A stretch of DNA of 25,504 bases, taken from the NCBI GenBank assembly GCA_038531745.1, contig JBCBBJ010000023.1:1-25504 (forward strand), written 5' to 3'. Of the stretch, positions 1 to 8,447 are shown piece after piece. The notes beneath the pieces were generated by a model. It did no database searches, was not told the DNA's origin, and worked only from the letters and a program-made list of their open reading frames with translations. The DNA is from CALLPQ01 sp038531745 (GTDB lineage Bacteria; Pseudomonadota; Alphaproteobacteria; Caulobacterales; Parvularculaceae). The first letter of the stretch is position 1. Every line of letters starts with the position of its first letter. Both the position numbers and the translations under genes were made by a program.

Positions 1-3
1 CTC

Positions 4-1752
4 TTAGCCGTCTTGTGTAACCTCAACGGTGTCAAAACTAACCTGGAAAATCCGGGTCGTGCCGCTCACCTCATTGGCCACCAGCAAAATTGGCGCGCCC
101 GTGGGACTGCTGGCCGCGGGGATAGCCACAATTCCTTCCGGGCCCAAATCACCAACGCTAGTATTGGTTGTGCCATCGGGGTTTTGCACAGTCGCGGCAA
201 AGTTCCGTGTGTTGACATAGTTTTGAAAGATCGGCGCGGCCGGGTTACTCACGTCATAAATCATGACGCCGCCCATACGCTCCAAACCGATAAAGGCAAA
301 AATCTGCTGATCAATCTGAAGGAGCGCTACGCCTTCGGGCTCGGGACCTTTATTGTCTGAGCGCGAATCAAATGAACTATTTTCGTCATTGTCGCTGTTG
401 AAATCCGCGGGGAATTCTGTGGCGAGGATTTGCTCAAAATCGTCGCCGGAATCAAAGATGAGATTGCCACCGGTATCAAAGATCGAGAAGGATCGCCCGC
501 CAATGCTGAACAGCGTATCGACGTCGCCATCGCCATCACTATCGCCGTCAACCGTTGTGACTTGCAGGCGGCCAAGATTTTGTTCCATCTGTAGGTCCGC
601 CGCGCTGGGGAACGCTGCCGGGTCGAGGCTAAGGTTACCCACCCGGGCCTCCTCGGAAAAGCCGGCATAGTCACGGGTGTCGCCTTCATTGGCTGTGACA
701 ATAAAAAGTTGTCCGTTCACGGCATAAACGGCAATGCCATCGGGTTGGTAGAGGCCCATGGTTGGCTGCAAGGCGATATTGATGCCGTCCATCACATCGC
801 CATTATCGATGGCCATGTCCCGGTCGCTCGCATCAAAGCCATTACCCTCGGCGCTATGATCTTTTGTCCCCAGCGGCAAAATATTCGTGAATGTCGCTGT
901 GTTGATGTCGAGAACGCCGATAGCATTGTTTTCCTGCAATGCCACATAGGCTGTGGTTGAACCAACCGCAGCTATAAATTCCGGCTCAAGGTCCTGAGCG
1001 ATTGAAGCGCCGGGACCGAAGATACGCACGCCGTCCGGCAAGGCCGTCATCCCATCGGGCACACCGCCATCGGTGTCGGGAAAGGCATACTGACCAAAAC
1101 CTGCTGTTCTGATAATCATGTCGTCAGAAATGGCGGCGTCATCCACCGCGGCGATCGCCATGCTCACATCAATGATACTGACGGAGCCTTCAGGGTCGAC
1201 CGTGTACGCATCATTAGGCTCACCCTCATTGGCCACCAGCAAGGTCTCGCCATCGGTAGTAAAGGTTACCATATCGGGCAGTGCACCAACCGTAACGGTT
1301 GTGATCAGATCGAAGGGCGCGATCGTGCTGTATAGCGCCACAAGGCCGGGGTCTTGCGGATTGCTCGCTTCAATCGCTACGGCAAGGGTACTGCCCGAAA
1401 CGGCAGCAGAATTTGCGCTGCCCCCCAATGCAGCGACATTGATTGTCCCGTTGGAGATGAGAAGGCCGGGTTGGGAGATGTCAACCACATCAACGGTTGC
1501 GTTCGCAGAATTGACGATAAACATCTGATTGGTTGTCGGATCAAAGGCAACAATTTCTGCGGCGCCATTGTCAAAGATACCGGTTTCAAAACCGCCAATG
1601 GCCGTTAGGCTCACATTGGTCGTCATAAAGACAGGGTCGGGCGGCGGTATGGGGATACGAATTTCAGGGGCTTCGTCGGTACACGCGACGGCCAGGGCTA
1701 AAAAGCCACCAACGGTCATGGCTTTGGCAAGCCGGGTAGAAAAAATGTTCAT
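4..1752 (-). CDS. Choice-of-anchor I family lipoprotein
   Basis: This 582-residue protein begins with a lipoprotein signal: a basic n-region, a hydrophobic stretch and the lipobox LAVAC with the lipidated Cys at residue 24, so it should be anchored in a membrane after export. The rest resembles the choice-of-anchor I family, a group of secreted beta-propeller-like proteins of unknown function. Family-like segments include an Asp/Gly-rich stretch (DGDSDGDGDVD) that could bind calcium, FSIFDTGGNLIFDSGDDFEQ, a DNKGPEPEGVAL segment, FIGLERMGGVMIYDVSNP, and a terminal DLGPEGI and LLVANEVSGTTRIFQV. The gene is complete: its TAA stop lies 3 bases from the window edge. It follows atpC on the same strand after about 114 bases. 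No strong ribosome-binding site is visible before the ATG. Its substrate or partner cannot be read from the sequence. Confidence 0.85.
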   Translation of the reverse strand: MNIFSTRLAKAMTVGGFLALAVACTDEAPEIRIPIPPPDPVFMTTNVSLTAIGGFETGIFDNGAAEIVAFDPTTNQMFIVNSANATVDVVDISQPGLLISNGTINVAALGGSANSAAVSGSTLAVAIEASNPQDPGLVALYSTIAPFDLITTVTVGALPDMVTFTTDGETLLVANEGEPNDAYTVDPEGSVSIIDVSMAIAAVDDAAISDDMIIRTAGFGQYAFPDTDGGVPDGMTALPDGVRIFGPGASIAQDLEPEFIAAVGSTTAYVALQENNAIGVLDINTATFTNILPLGTKDHSAEGNGFDASDRDMAIDNGDVMDGINIALQPTMGLYQPDGIAVYAVNGQLFIVTANEGDTRDYAGFSEEARVGNLSLDPAAFPSAADLQMEQNLGRLQVTTVDGDSDGDGDVDTLFSIGGRSFSIFDTGGNLIFDSGDDFEQILATEFPADFNSDNDENSSFDSRSDNKGPEPEGVALLQIDQQIFAFIGLERMGGVMIYDVSNPAAPIFQNYVNTRNFAATVQNPDGTTNTSVGDLGPEGIVAIPAASSPTGAPILLVANEVSGTTRIFQVSFDTVEVTQDG

Positions 1753-1866
1753 TCTAGGAATACCCCTATTCGGTCCTCAACAAGGCGCCGGGCACGACGG
1801 CGCGACCATAGTGTTAACCCATAGCGGCGCTCGATAACAGATTAAAGACGATCTGGAGGCAGGGCG

Positions 1867-2265
1867 TTACAGCGCGCTGAGAAGCTCCTCGAGCCGCTCA
1901 AGATTCTGCCGCGCGGCAAGGCTTTTTTCCGCATTGTCGCCCGCATCGGTGACATCTTCGCGGGCGTTGGCAATCCGCTGTTCAATGGCGGACCGGTCAA
2001 GCTCCGCCACGGGAGTTGCTTCCTCGGCAAGCACCGTCAGACCGCCGGGCGTGACCTCCGCAAACCCGCCGCGCACGAAGATTTTCTCTTCCGCGCCCTC
2101 ATCCTTCAGGATCACCACCCCGGGTGCCATCACCGTCATGAGCGGCGCATGGTTCGGCAAAATCCCCATCCAGCCTTCGACCCCCGGGATATCAACCGAA
2201 GATACCTGTTTGGAGACGAGTTCGCGCTCTGGCGAGACAAGGGAGAAGTGGAGTTTATTGGGCAT
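1867..2265 (-). CDS. atpC: F1 ATP synthase epsilon subunit
   Basis: This 132-residue protein is the epsilon subunit of the F1 rotor, which couples gamma rotation to the ring and can inhibit ATP hydrolysis. The N-terminal beta-sandwich is typical (KLHFSLVSPERELVS, VEGWMGILPNHAPLMTVMAPG, FVRGGFAEVTPGGLTVLAEEA), followed by a short helical C-terminal domain ending in LERLEELLSAL. Length is normal for the family. The start is set by homology (MPNKLHFSLVSPE). The bases upstream on the minus strand (ACTGACCCACCCT before ATG) contain no recognisable Shine-Dalgarno, which is unusual for a gene in this locus. It lies 105 bases downstream of atpD and is presumably co-transcribed with it. Confidence 0.97.
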   Translation of the reverse strand: MPNKLHFSLVSPERELVSKQVSSVDIPGVEGWMGILPNHAPLMTVMAPGVVILKDEGAEEKIFVRGGFAEVTPGGLTVLAEEATPVAELDRSAIEQRIANAREDVTDAGDNAEKSLAARQNLERLEELLSAL

Positions 2266-2370
2266 AGGGTGGGTCAGTTAATGAATTCGAGTAATGAGTG
2301 AGTCTTGACTGGTGGGGTGTGCAACCCTGCCGCAAACCCCTCGCCATCGGCGATGTTGACTATTAAAGCC
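2266..2370 (-). other. atpD-atpC spacer
   Basis: The 105-base spacer holds no gene. It contains a short perfect hairpin just past the atpD stop (TCGCC-ATC-GGCGA at 2341-2353) and no T-run terminator in the minus direction, so read-through from atpD into atpC is expected. The hairpin could modulate or stabilise mRNA, but this is inference. Confidence 0.4.
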
Positions 2371-3789
2371 CTAAGCCGCTTCGGCGGCCATGTTGGCGGC
2401 TTTTTCCATGGCTTCATCCATGTTGCCAACCATGTAGAAGGCTGCTTCTGGCAGGTGATCATAATCACCGGCGACAAGACCTTTAAAGCCTTTGATGGTG
2501 TCGGCGAGGGAGACGAGTTTGCCGGGCGAGCCGGTGAAGATTTCGGCCACGAAGAAGGGCTGTGACAGGAACCGCTCAACTTTCCGGGCGCGCCCAACGA
2601 CCAGTTTATCTTCTTCGGACAATTCATCCATGCCAAGGATCGCGATGATATCCTGCAGGGACTTATAGCGCTGGAGCAGGTTTTGAACGTCGCGGGCAAC
2701 CTCATAATGCTCATCACCGATGACGCGCGGGTCAAGGATACGCGACGTGGAATCAAGCGGGTCAACGGCCGGGTAAATACCTTTCTCGGCAATCGCCCGG
2801 TTCAACACCGTGGTGGCGTCAAGGTGGGAGAAGGATGTGGCCGGCGCAGGGTCGGTCAGATCATCGGCGGGCACGTAAATCGCCTGTACCGAGGTGATGG
2901 AGCCTTTGGTTGTTGTGGTGATCCGCTCTTGCAACTGGCCCATATCGGTGGCGAGAGTTGGCTGATAGCCCACCGCCGATGGGATCCTGCCGAGAAGCGC
3001 TGATACTTCGGACCCGGCTTGGGTAAACCGGAAGATGTTGTCGACGAAGAACAGAACATCCTGACCCTGATCGCGGAAATCCTCCGCCACCGTCAGGCCG
3101 GTCAGGGCAACGCGGGCACGCGCGCCGGGGGGCTCGTTCATCTGCCCGTAAACGAGGGCCGCTTTGGAGCCTTCGCCGCCGCCTTCTTTGTTCACGTTGG
3201 ATTCGATCATTTCCCAATACAGGTCATTGCCTTCACGGGTCCGCTCACCCACACCGGCAAACACCGAATAGCCGCCATGGGCCTTCGCGATGTTATTGAT
3301 GAGTTCCATGATCAGAACGGTTTTGCCAACGCCGGCGCCGCCGAACAGGCCGATTTTGCCGCCTTTGGCGTAGGGGCACAAAAGGTCAACAACCTTGATC
3401 CCGGTTTCAAGAATCTCCGCCTCGGTCGACTGCTCCACAAAGGGCGGGGCTTCCTGGTGGATAGCACGGGTCTTGTCGTGGGGAATGGGGCCCGCATCGT
3501 CCACGGGTTCCCCAATCACATTCATAATCCGGCCCAGCGTGCCCTCGCCCACGGGGACGGAGATCGCATTGCCGGTGTCGGTCACTTTCTGGCCGCGCAC
3601 CAAACCCTCGGTGGAATCCATGGCGATGGTGCGCACACCATTTTGGCCCAAATGCTGCGCCACTTCTAGGACGAGCCGGTTGCCATTATTTTCGGTTTCC
3701 AGAGCGTTCATAATACCGGGTAATTCCCCGTCAAACGTCACATCCACAACCGCGCCAATCACCTGGCTAATCCGGCCTTGCTTGCTCAT
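2371..3789 (-). CDS. atpD: F1 ATP synthase beta subunit
   Basis: This 472-residue catalytic beta subunit of F1-ATPase hydrolyses or makes ATP at the alpha/beta interface on the cytoplasmic side of the inner membrane. Visible motifs are the Walker A GGAGVGKT (residues 150-157), Walker B VLFFVD (245-250), the GERTREGNDLY segment and a perfect DELSEED loop (388-394). Length is normal and the reading frame is intact. The start ATG is preceded by an AAGGAAG Shine-Dalgarno. atpG, the usual upstream neighbour, is absent here: atpD is instead head-to-head with an AT-rich methyltransferase across 296 bases and must use its own promoter. The next atp gene upstream, atpG, starts more than 5.5 kb away. 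Confidence 0.99.
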   Translation of the reverse strand: MSKQGRISQVIGAVVDVTFDGELPGIMNALETENNGNRLVLEVAQHLGQNGVRTIAMDSTEGLVRGQKVTDTGNAISVPVGEGTLGRIMNVIGEPVDDAGPIPHDKTRAIHQEAPPFVEQSTEAEILETGIKVVDLLCPYAKGGKIGLFGGAGVGKTVLIMELINNIAKAHGGYSVFAGVGERTREGNDLYWEMIESNVNKEGGGEGSKAALVYGQMNEPPGARARVALTGLTVAEDFRDQGQDVLFFVDNIFRFTQAGSEVSALLGRIPSAVGYQPTLATDMGQLQERITTTTKGSITSVQAIYVPADDLTDPAPATSFSHLDATTVLNRAIAEKGIYPAVDPLDSTSRILDPRVIGDEHYEVARDVQNLLQRYKSLQDIIAILGMDELSEEDKLVVGRARKVERFLSQPFFVAEIFTGSPGKLVSLADTIKGFKGLVAGDYDHLPEAAFYMVGNMDEAMEKAANMAAEAA

Positions 3790-4085
3790 ACCAATGTCTT
3801 CCTTATGGGTTCGTCAATCTGGTTTTCGTCTCCGCGCAAAACCCTCACAATGGGCGGGCGAGCAGTGCTGGGCGCGCGGTGTCGTTAAGCGTTGGCGGGG
3901 CTTAGCACCCTTGTTTCGGGAACGCTAGAGGGATGTAACGCCTGCATGAAAATGCACGACAAAGTTCGGCGGGCTTGGCATTGTAGAAATCTGTGAACCT
4001 GAAACATCATCGCAAATATGGTTTGGCACGACAATGATTTACCTGTTTGCGGGTGAGCACTTTCGTGTAAACCACTGATGGTCAA
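3790..4085. other. Divergent intergenic region, atpD / methyltransferase
   Basis: This 296-base region must carry the promoter for atpDC (minus) and probably one for the methyltransferase (plus). No convincing -35/-10 pair was found by eye on either strand. The right half (about 3950-4085) is visibly AT-richer than the atpD side, like the methyltransferase. A small hairpin TGCAT-GAAA-ATGCA lies near 3950. A TGGCAC at 4024-4029 lacks a sigma-54 -12 element. Confidence 0.5.
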
Positions 4086-4748
4086 ATGATGGAGCAAAAA
4101 TTGGGTGTAGCACAATTTAAAAAAACCCTTTTTCCCGACGGCGTTTATACCAATCTGAAAATCGAGAAACTCGACGACAAACGAGGTTTTTTTAGTGACC
4201 GCCCCGTTTTTGAAGAATTAATTAAAGAGGTAAAACCGAAAACCATTATTGAAGTTGGCTCATGGAAAGGACACTCGGCGGTTGCGATGGCTCGAATTTG
4301 TCAAAGCCTTGGAATTTTCTGTGATATTCTTTGCATTGACACCTTTCTTGGCAGCCAAGAACATTGGCTAAATGACAAATACAGAGATTTGTTGAAAATT
4401 GAAAATGGATGCCCAAGGTATTATCGCGATTTCCCATCAAATATTATATATTCAGGTGTTCAAACCTTCGTTACGCCTGTCTGTCTTCCCGCTGCTACAG
4501 CGTCTGTCGTGCTCAGCATATTTAAGGTGCAGGGAGACTTGATCTATATCGATGCCGGTCACGAATACGATGACGTCACAAACGACATTAGAAATTTTTT
4601 TCCGCTTTTATCGAAAAAGGGCGTCATGTTTGGTGATGACTATCCACATCCTCCCTTGAGGGAGGCTGTGAATGATTTTGCCAACTCAAGCTCCCTTAAG
4701 GTTGCAGAAATAGGCAGAAAATGGGTGTTTCGGTCTCAAGAAAGTTGA
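4086..4748 (+). CDS. Class I SAM-dependent methyltransferase
   Basis: This 220-residue protein has a class I methyltransferase core of the Methyltransf_24 or cephalosporin-hydroxylase-like type. The SAM-binding motif I is TIIEVGSWKGHSAVAMA (about residues 54-70), an acidic strand end follows in ILCIDTF, and the later motif LIYIDAGHEYDDVTNDI precedes FFPLLSKKGVMFGDDY. The substrate is unknown; relatives often sit in polysaccharide or secondary-metabolite clusters. The gene is markedly AT-rich (24 of 60 G+C in 4141-4200) compared with atpD beside it, which points to recent transfer. The ATG at 4086 has no good ribosome-binding site. A TTG at 4101 has GGAG six bases upstream and is an alternative start. 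It lies head-to-head with atpD in the first block that splits the atp locus. Confidence 0.8.
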   Translation: MMEQKLGVAQFKKTLFPDGVYTNLKIEKLDDKRGFFSDRPVFEELIKEVKPKTIIEVGSWKGHSAVAMARICQSLGIFCDILCIDTFLGSQEHWLNDKYRDLLKIENGCPRYYRDFPSNIIYSGVQTFVTPVCLPAATASVVLSIFKVQGDLIYIDAGHEYDDVTNDIRNFFPLLSKKGVMFGDDYPHPPLREAVNDFANSSSLKVAEIGRKWVFRSQES

Positions 4749-4869
4749 CGCTATTGCCGTAAACTCACTGACTTTCAATTTCAAGAATGCAGAAAAAATC
4801 GCGTATTTGCTTTTCTGAATGCTCTTTTACATGATTAATTTAGCGACTCACAAACGCGGAGGGTTTCGA

Positions 4870-5346
4870 GTGACAAACGCTATGCATCTTGCGCAGGTCA
4901 ATATTGGACGGGTCCTGGGCGGGCCAGATGACCCGCACATGAGAGACTTCTTTGAAAATCTGGCGCGCATCAACCAGCTTGCCGAGCGGATGCCCGGTTT
5001 TGTCTGGCGGTTGCAGGATGATACGGGCGACAGCGCCATGGCGCTCCATTGGCCCGGTGATCCGTCCATGAACGTGAACATGTCGGTGTGGGAAGATGAT
5101 GCGTCGCTGGCAAAGTTTGTTTTTCAGACGGTTCATCAGAATTTCTATTCACGAAAACACGAGTTTTTTGAAATGCCAAAGGACCCCACCGTCGCCTTAT
5201 GGTGGGTTGATATTGGGCACGAACCAACGGTCGAAGAAGCCAAAGAGCGGCTCGACCATTTGATCGCACACGGATCAACAGATTTTGCGTTCACGTGGTC
5301 AGACCTACCGGTCGCCAAGCTCTGGCGCGAGCGACGTTGCGCGTAG
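4870..5346 (+). CDS. DUF3291 domain-containing protein
   Basis: This protein of 158 residues matches the DUF3291 family, which has a ferredoxin-like antibiotic-monooxygenase-type fold and no known function. Typical segments are MHLAQVNIGRV, NLARINQLAERMPGFVWRLQDD, MNVNMSVWEDDASLAKFVF, FFEMPKDPTVALWWVDIGH and PTVEEAKERLDHLIAHGST. The start chosen is GTG at 4870 because a perfect GGAGGG (4858-4863) lies six bases before it. The longer frame from ATG 4819 adds residues with no family match, and ATG 4882 is too far from the Shine-Dalgarno. Its GC content is higher than that of the methyltransferase upstream. It ends 50 bases from the convergent oxygenase gene, with no clear terminator between. 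Confidence 0.85.
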   Translation: MTNAMHLAQVNIGRVLGGPDDPHMRDFFENLARINQLAERMPGFVWRLQDDTGDSAMALHWPGDPSMNVNMSVWEDDASLAKFVFQTVHQNFYSRKHEFFEMPKDPTVALWWVDIGHEPTVEEAKERLDHLIAHGSTDFAFTWSDLPVAKLWRERRCA

Positions 5347-5396
5347 GGGTGAGCGCAAACCCGCGCCTCAACGGAGCAGATTTATCACAAGAAACC

Positions 5397-6323
5397 CTAC
5401 CCCCGCGGGTCAATTTCCTTCAGGGGCTTGCCCAGATAGGAATGGGCCACGGGTTTTCCGGTGGCCACGTCCACGGGTTTTTTCAGGTGCAGGTGCCCCA
5501 CAGTTGAGTCCGATAATCTGGGGACGTAGTAGGTGCAGCCCTTGAAGTAATAGTGCGTAACCTGGGACCAGCGGGTTTTTTGATTGTCCTTGTGGGCGCT
5601 ACCGCCGTGGAGGAGGTTAGCGCTCCAGATCAGGGCCTGGCCTTTTTTGGCGTGAAAGTAAGCCGGCTTCACATCGTGTTCGCGGGCCATGGCCTGCCAA
5701 TAGCGGATATATTCGCGGTAACGGTGGTTGGCGGCGCTTTGCGGGTCCTGCGCGTAAACTTCGTCAACCATCTCGTTACGGATCATCGGCCATTTATGCG
5801 AACCCGGATAATAAACCAGTGGCCCCTGGTCCGGGCCAATATCTTCCAGCGCCACCCAAACGCCAACCATGAACCGCTCGGGTACTGAGGAAAAATGCAC
5901 CGCATCCGAGTGGGGTTTTTGCTGGGTGCCCACGGGAAAATTCAGGGTTTGAAAGGCAAAAGCCTCCCGCCCATAGATCAGTGATAGGATCGTTAAAATG
6001 CGCGGATTGGTGGCAATCGCGCGCACATCATCGAGATGGTCCCAGGCATCTTGTACCCGCAAGCCTTCCTGGGTTTTCCAGCCCGTATCGCGCCAGCCTG
6101 CAATATCAAATTGGGGTGTTAGCGTTTCGATCAGCCGGTCCGCGCGCGCTGCGATCTCCAGATCCGGAAAATCGATGATCGCATAGCCTTTTTCATTGAG
6201 ATCACTGGCAATGCGGCGCTGGTGCGGGGTCAGGCTGACCTCGGCGACTTTCTCCCCAAAGAAGGGAGATTCAATCAGGGGTACATTGGGGAGCGTTGGC
6301 GGCTCCAGAAAAGACGGTTTCAT
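5397..6323 (-). CDS. Phytanoyl-CoA dioxygenase (PhyH) family protein
   Basis: This 308-residue cytoplasmic protein is probably an Fe(II)/2-oxoglutarate-dependent oxygenase. The facial triad is visible: H138 and D140 in QQKPHSDAVHF, and distal H239 in NLLHGGSAH. R251 (KTRWSQVTHYYF) is a likely 2-oxoglutarate carboxylate ligand. Other family features are VGVWVALEDIGPDQGPLVYYPGSHK (split here as VGVWVALEDIGP and LVYYPGSHKW). The substrate cannot be inferred; relatives hydroxylate lipids, compatible solutes or secondary metabolites. It is the only minus-strand gene inside the first block between atpD and atpG, convergent with the DUF3291 gene and divergent from the GPP34 gene. Confidence 0.88.
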   Translation of the reverse strand: MKPSFLEPPTLPNVPLIESPFFGEKVAEVSLTPHQRRIASDLNEKGYAIIDFPDLEIAARADRLIETLTPQFDIAGWRDTGWKTQEGLRVQDAWDHLDDVRAIATNPRILTILSLIYGREAFAFQTLNFPVGTQQKPHSDAVHFSSVPERFMVGVWVALEDIGPDQGPLVYYPGSHKWPMIRNEMVDEVYAQDPQSAANHRYREYIRYWQAMAREHDVKPAYFHAKKGQALIWSANLLHGGSAHKDNQKTRWSQVTHYYFKGCTYYVPRLSDSTVGHLHLKKPVDVATGKPVAHSYLGKPLKEIDPRG

Positions 6324-6484
6324 CGGCTGTTCCGTGGATAGCCCATGGGTTTTACGCTACCCGCGCGTCCACGCAACCGGCTTTATGCCGTTGCTCCGGC
6401 TTGAGTGTGAGGCCCGGTGGCGGCTATGACCGGGTCAGGTTTGGGGGCAGTGGCCCCGGGCCAGGGTTGTCAGGGTAAAAGATC

Positions 6485-7219
6485 ATGGATGCGCATATGA
6501 AAGCGACGCAAAACGCGAATGCCGCCGGGGCGGATCTGACCTTGCCCGAATGTCTGATCCTGTTGGCGCTGAATGATGAGACCGGTCGGCGCGACGGCCA
6601 ACAGGTGGAGGCCGCCTTGGCCGGGGCCGGTCTGTCGGAATTGGCGGTGCGCGGTTTATTGCGCGAGCACCATGATGGCGATGGCAAGCCCACGAACCGG
6701 TTTGCCCCTGCACGCCAGGGCGCGGCGAGCACCGGCTTACCCAGCGACGATTTCCTCGATGGATGTCTGGCCATGGTTCGCGCGGCCGGGGCCTCCGCCG
6801 CGCCAAAGCAGGTGATCGCCAAAATCGCCGCCAACAAATCGCTGATCCAAGCCTTGATCGACCGGCTCGTGGTGAAAGGCATTTTACGCCGACAGCAGGA
6901 AAAGCGCTTTTTGGTCTTTCAGCGCGAAACCTATCCGGAAGCAGCGCCAGAGCCGGAGCGCGCGTTAAAGGCCCATCTGGCGGCCGTGATGTTTGACGGT
7001 ACGGCGCCGAGCGCGCGCGATTGCGTGTTGATTGCGCTTGCCCGGCAAACCGGTTTGCTGGCGGTAAATTTTGATCCCCCCTTACTCGTAAACCATCGTA
7101 CACGGATTGAAGAGATTGCCCGGGGGTCAACGCCGGTTGCCGGGGGTAATGCGGCCAGCTTGTCGGCACTTCAAACGGCTATATTGCTCGCGGTCATCGT
7201 GCCGGTCGTAATCGCTTAA
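6485..7219 (+). CDS. GPP34 (GOLPH3/Vps74-like) family protein
   Basis: This 244-residue protein resembles the GPP34 family, which includes eukaryotic GOLPH3/Vps74, peripheral Golgi proteins that bind PI4P and the tails of glycosyltransferases. Bacterial members have no established role. Family-like segments are DLTLPECLILLALNDETGR (about residues 17-35), LSELAVRGLL, LIDRLVVKGILRRQQEKRFL, and RETYPEA, then ALKAHLAAVMFDG and a second helical part ending near RIEEIARG. The C-terminus is hydrophobic (ALQTAILLAVIVPVVIA) and may touch membrane or form a buried helix. No signal peptide is present, so it should be cytoplasmic or membrane-peripheral. ATG 6485 and in-frame ATG 6497 are both possible starts. 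It lies 24 bases upstream of a sulfotransferase-like gene, so the two are likely co-transcribed. Confidence 0.82.
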   Translation: MDAHMKATQNANAAGADLTLPECLILLALNDETGRRDGQQVEAALAGAGLSELAVRGLLREHHDGDGKPTNRFAPARQGAASTGLPSDDFLDGCLAMVRAAGASAAPKQVIAKIAANKSLIQALIDRLVVKGILRRQQEKRFLVFQRETYPEAAPEPERALKAHLAAVMFDGTAPSARDCVLIALARQTGLLAVNFDPPLLVNHRTRIEEIARGSTPVAGGNAASLSALQTAILLAVIVPVVIA

Positions 7220-7243
7220 GACGGTGCAGCGCAAAGGTGTTCC

Positions 7244-8428
7244 ATGGTGACAGTTCCGGTCATCCTCCATGCGGGCTTTCACAAGACAGCATCCTCCTCG
7301 GTGCAGCAATCGCTTGCGGCAGCGAGGGGGCATCTATGCGCATGTGGGTTTGACTATGCCCAACTCAACAACGCCGAAGGCGATGACCATATCAATCATT
7401 CGCTTGCACTGTTTGTGGCGTTTTCAGAACGGTATGATCAGTATCCCTATCTTGTGGCGCGGGGGCTTGATGCTGACCGTGAGCGCTCACGGTTTCGCGC
7501 TGAGCTGATGGCGGCAATAGAGGGTGCCCGGACCGCCGGGCGCACATTAATCTTATCCGGTGAGGAGGTCTCCAGCCTGTCAGTGGCCGCGCTTGCCGAT
7601 ATGAAAGACTTTTTTGCCGATGCCGACACCGACCTGCGTATGGTTGCTCTGGTGCGGGCGCCCTATGCCGTGAGTTGTAGTGACGGGCAGGAATGGATCA
7701 AAGCTGGTCATCAATATCACGTTACCCATCGCCAATCGATGCCAGCAATAACGCGTATACAGACGGTTTTCCCCAAGGCCCAGTTCCATAGTTTTGCGCG
7801 GGCGTGTGACCACCCATCGGGGCCCGTCGGCTATCTCCTCCAGCAAGTTCGGATCGATACGGATCAAAATGTCGCGCTATTGCGGGTCAATGAAAGTCTA
7901 TCTGATCAAATTGTTCGCTTGATTGCGCATATCAATGCCATTGAACCGGTGGCCTTGTCCGGTAAAAAAAGCGCTTGGCGGTTTCGCAATGATACGCGCG
8001 CCCTGTGGGCGATCCCCGGGGATCGATTTGTTTTTTCAGACAATGAATTTTCGCAGATTGAAGCATCCGTGCGCGCAGAGAATGACGCCCTGCGCGCAGC
8101 TTTCGGTGATGATTTTTGTGATCAGTCTTTTCCCACCCGGTCGGTGCCCTGCGCGTGGACCGACGCGATGCTTCGGCAGTTGCTGGATGTTTTTCCGGCC
8201 CTGCCAGCCACAGTCGGTATACTGACCTATAGTTACTTTCTGGCTGGTGACATGGCCGATAGCGCAAGCGTCGCAAAAATGCGCCAATGCTTACTCACTC
8301 CTGACCATGAGGCGCGTCGCCGTGACCTGAGCCCCTCACTGAAGACGAAGGCTGAACAGTTGGGCCCGCGTCAACAAAGATTGGCCGAGACGCTGCATAT
8401 GCTCGCCGATACGCCCTTCGTGGCGTAA
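7244..8428 (+). CDS. Sulfotransferase-like protein
   Basis: The N-terminus of this 394-residue protein reads VILHAGFHKTASSSVQQSL, which fits the 5'-phosphosulfate-binding loop of PAPS-dependent sulfotransferases (typically H-x-G-x-H-K-T-[GA]-[ST]-[ST]-S-x-Q). A strand at about residues 130-140 (LRMVALVRAPYAVS) fits the 3'-phosphate-binding segment with its Arg and downstream Ser. The central and C-terminal parts show no recognised domain. It would transfer sulfate to a carbohydrate or other surface molecule, but the acceptor is unknown. An AAAGGTG precedes the ATG. It lies 24 bases after the GPP34 gene and ends 19 bases before the convergent atpG. A P-loop protein of other function is the main alternative. 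Confidence 0.68.
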   Translation: MVTVPVILHAGFHKTASSSVQQSLAAARGHLCACGFDYAQLNNAEGDDHINHSLALFVAFSERYDQYPYLVARGLDADRERSRFRAELMAAIEGARTAGRTLILSGEEVSSLSVAALADMKDFFADADTDLRMVALVRAPYAVSCSDGQEWIKAGHQYHVTHRQSMPAITRIQTVFPKAQFHSFARACDHPSGPVGYLLQQVRIDTDQNVALLRVNESLSDQIVRLIAHINAIEPVALSGKKSAWRFRNDTRALWAIPGDRFVFSDNEFSQIEASVRAENDALRAAFGDDFCDQSFPTRSVPCAWTDAMLRQLLDVFPALPATVGILTYSYFLAGDMADSASVAKMRQCLLTPDHEARRRDLSPSLKTKAEQLGPRQQRLAETLHMLADTPFVA

Positions 8429-8447
8429 TCCCACTCGTGGGCCGGGG

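Noticed and set aside
5343..5400. GTAGGG / CCCTAC inverted repeat between the DUF3291 and oxygenase genes
   Set aside because: The stem is only 6 bp with a 46-base loop and no T-run, so it is not a credible terminator.
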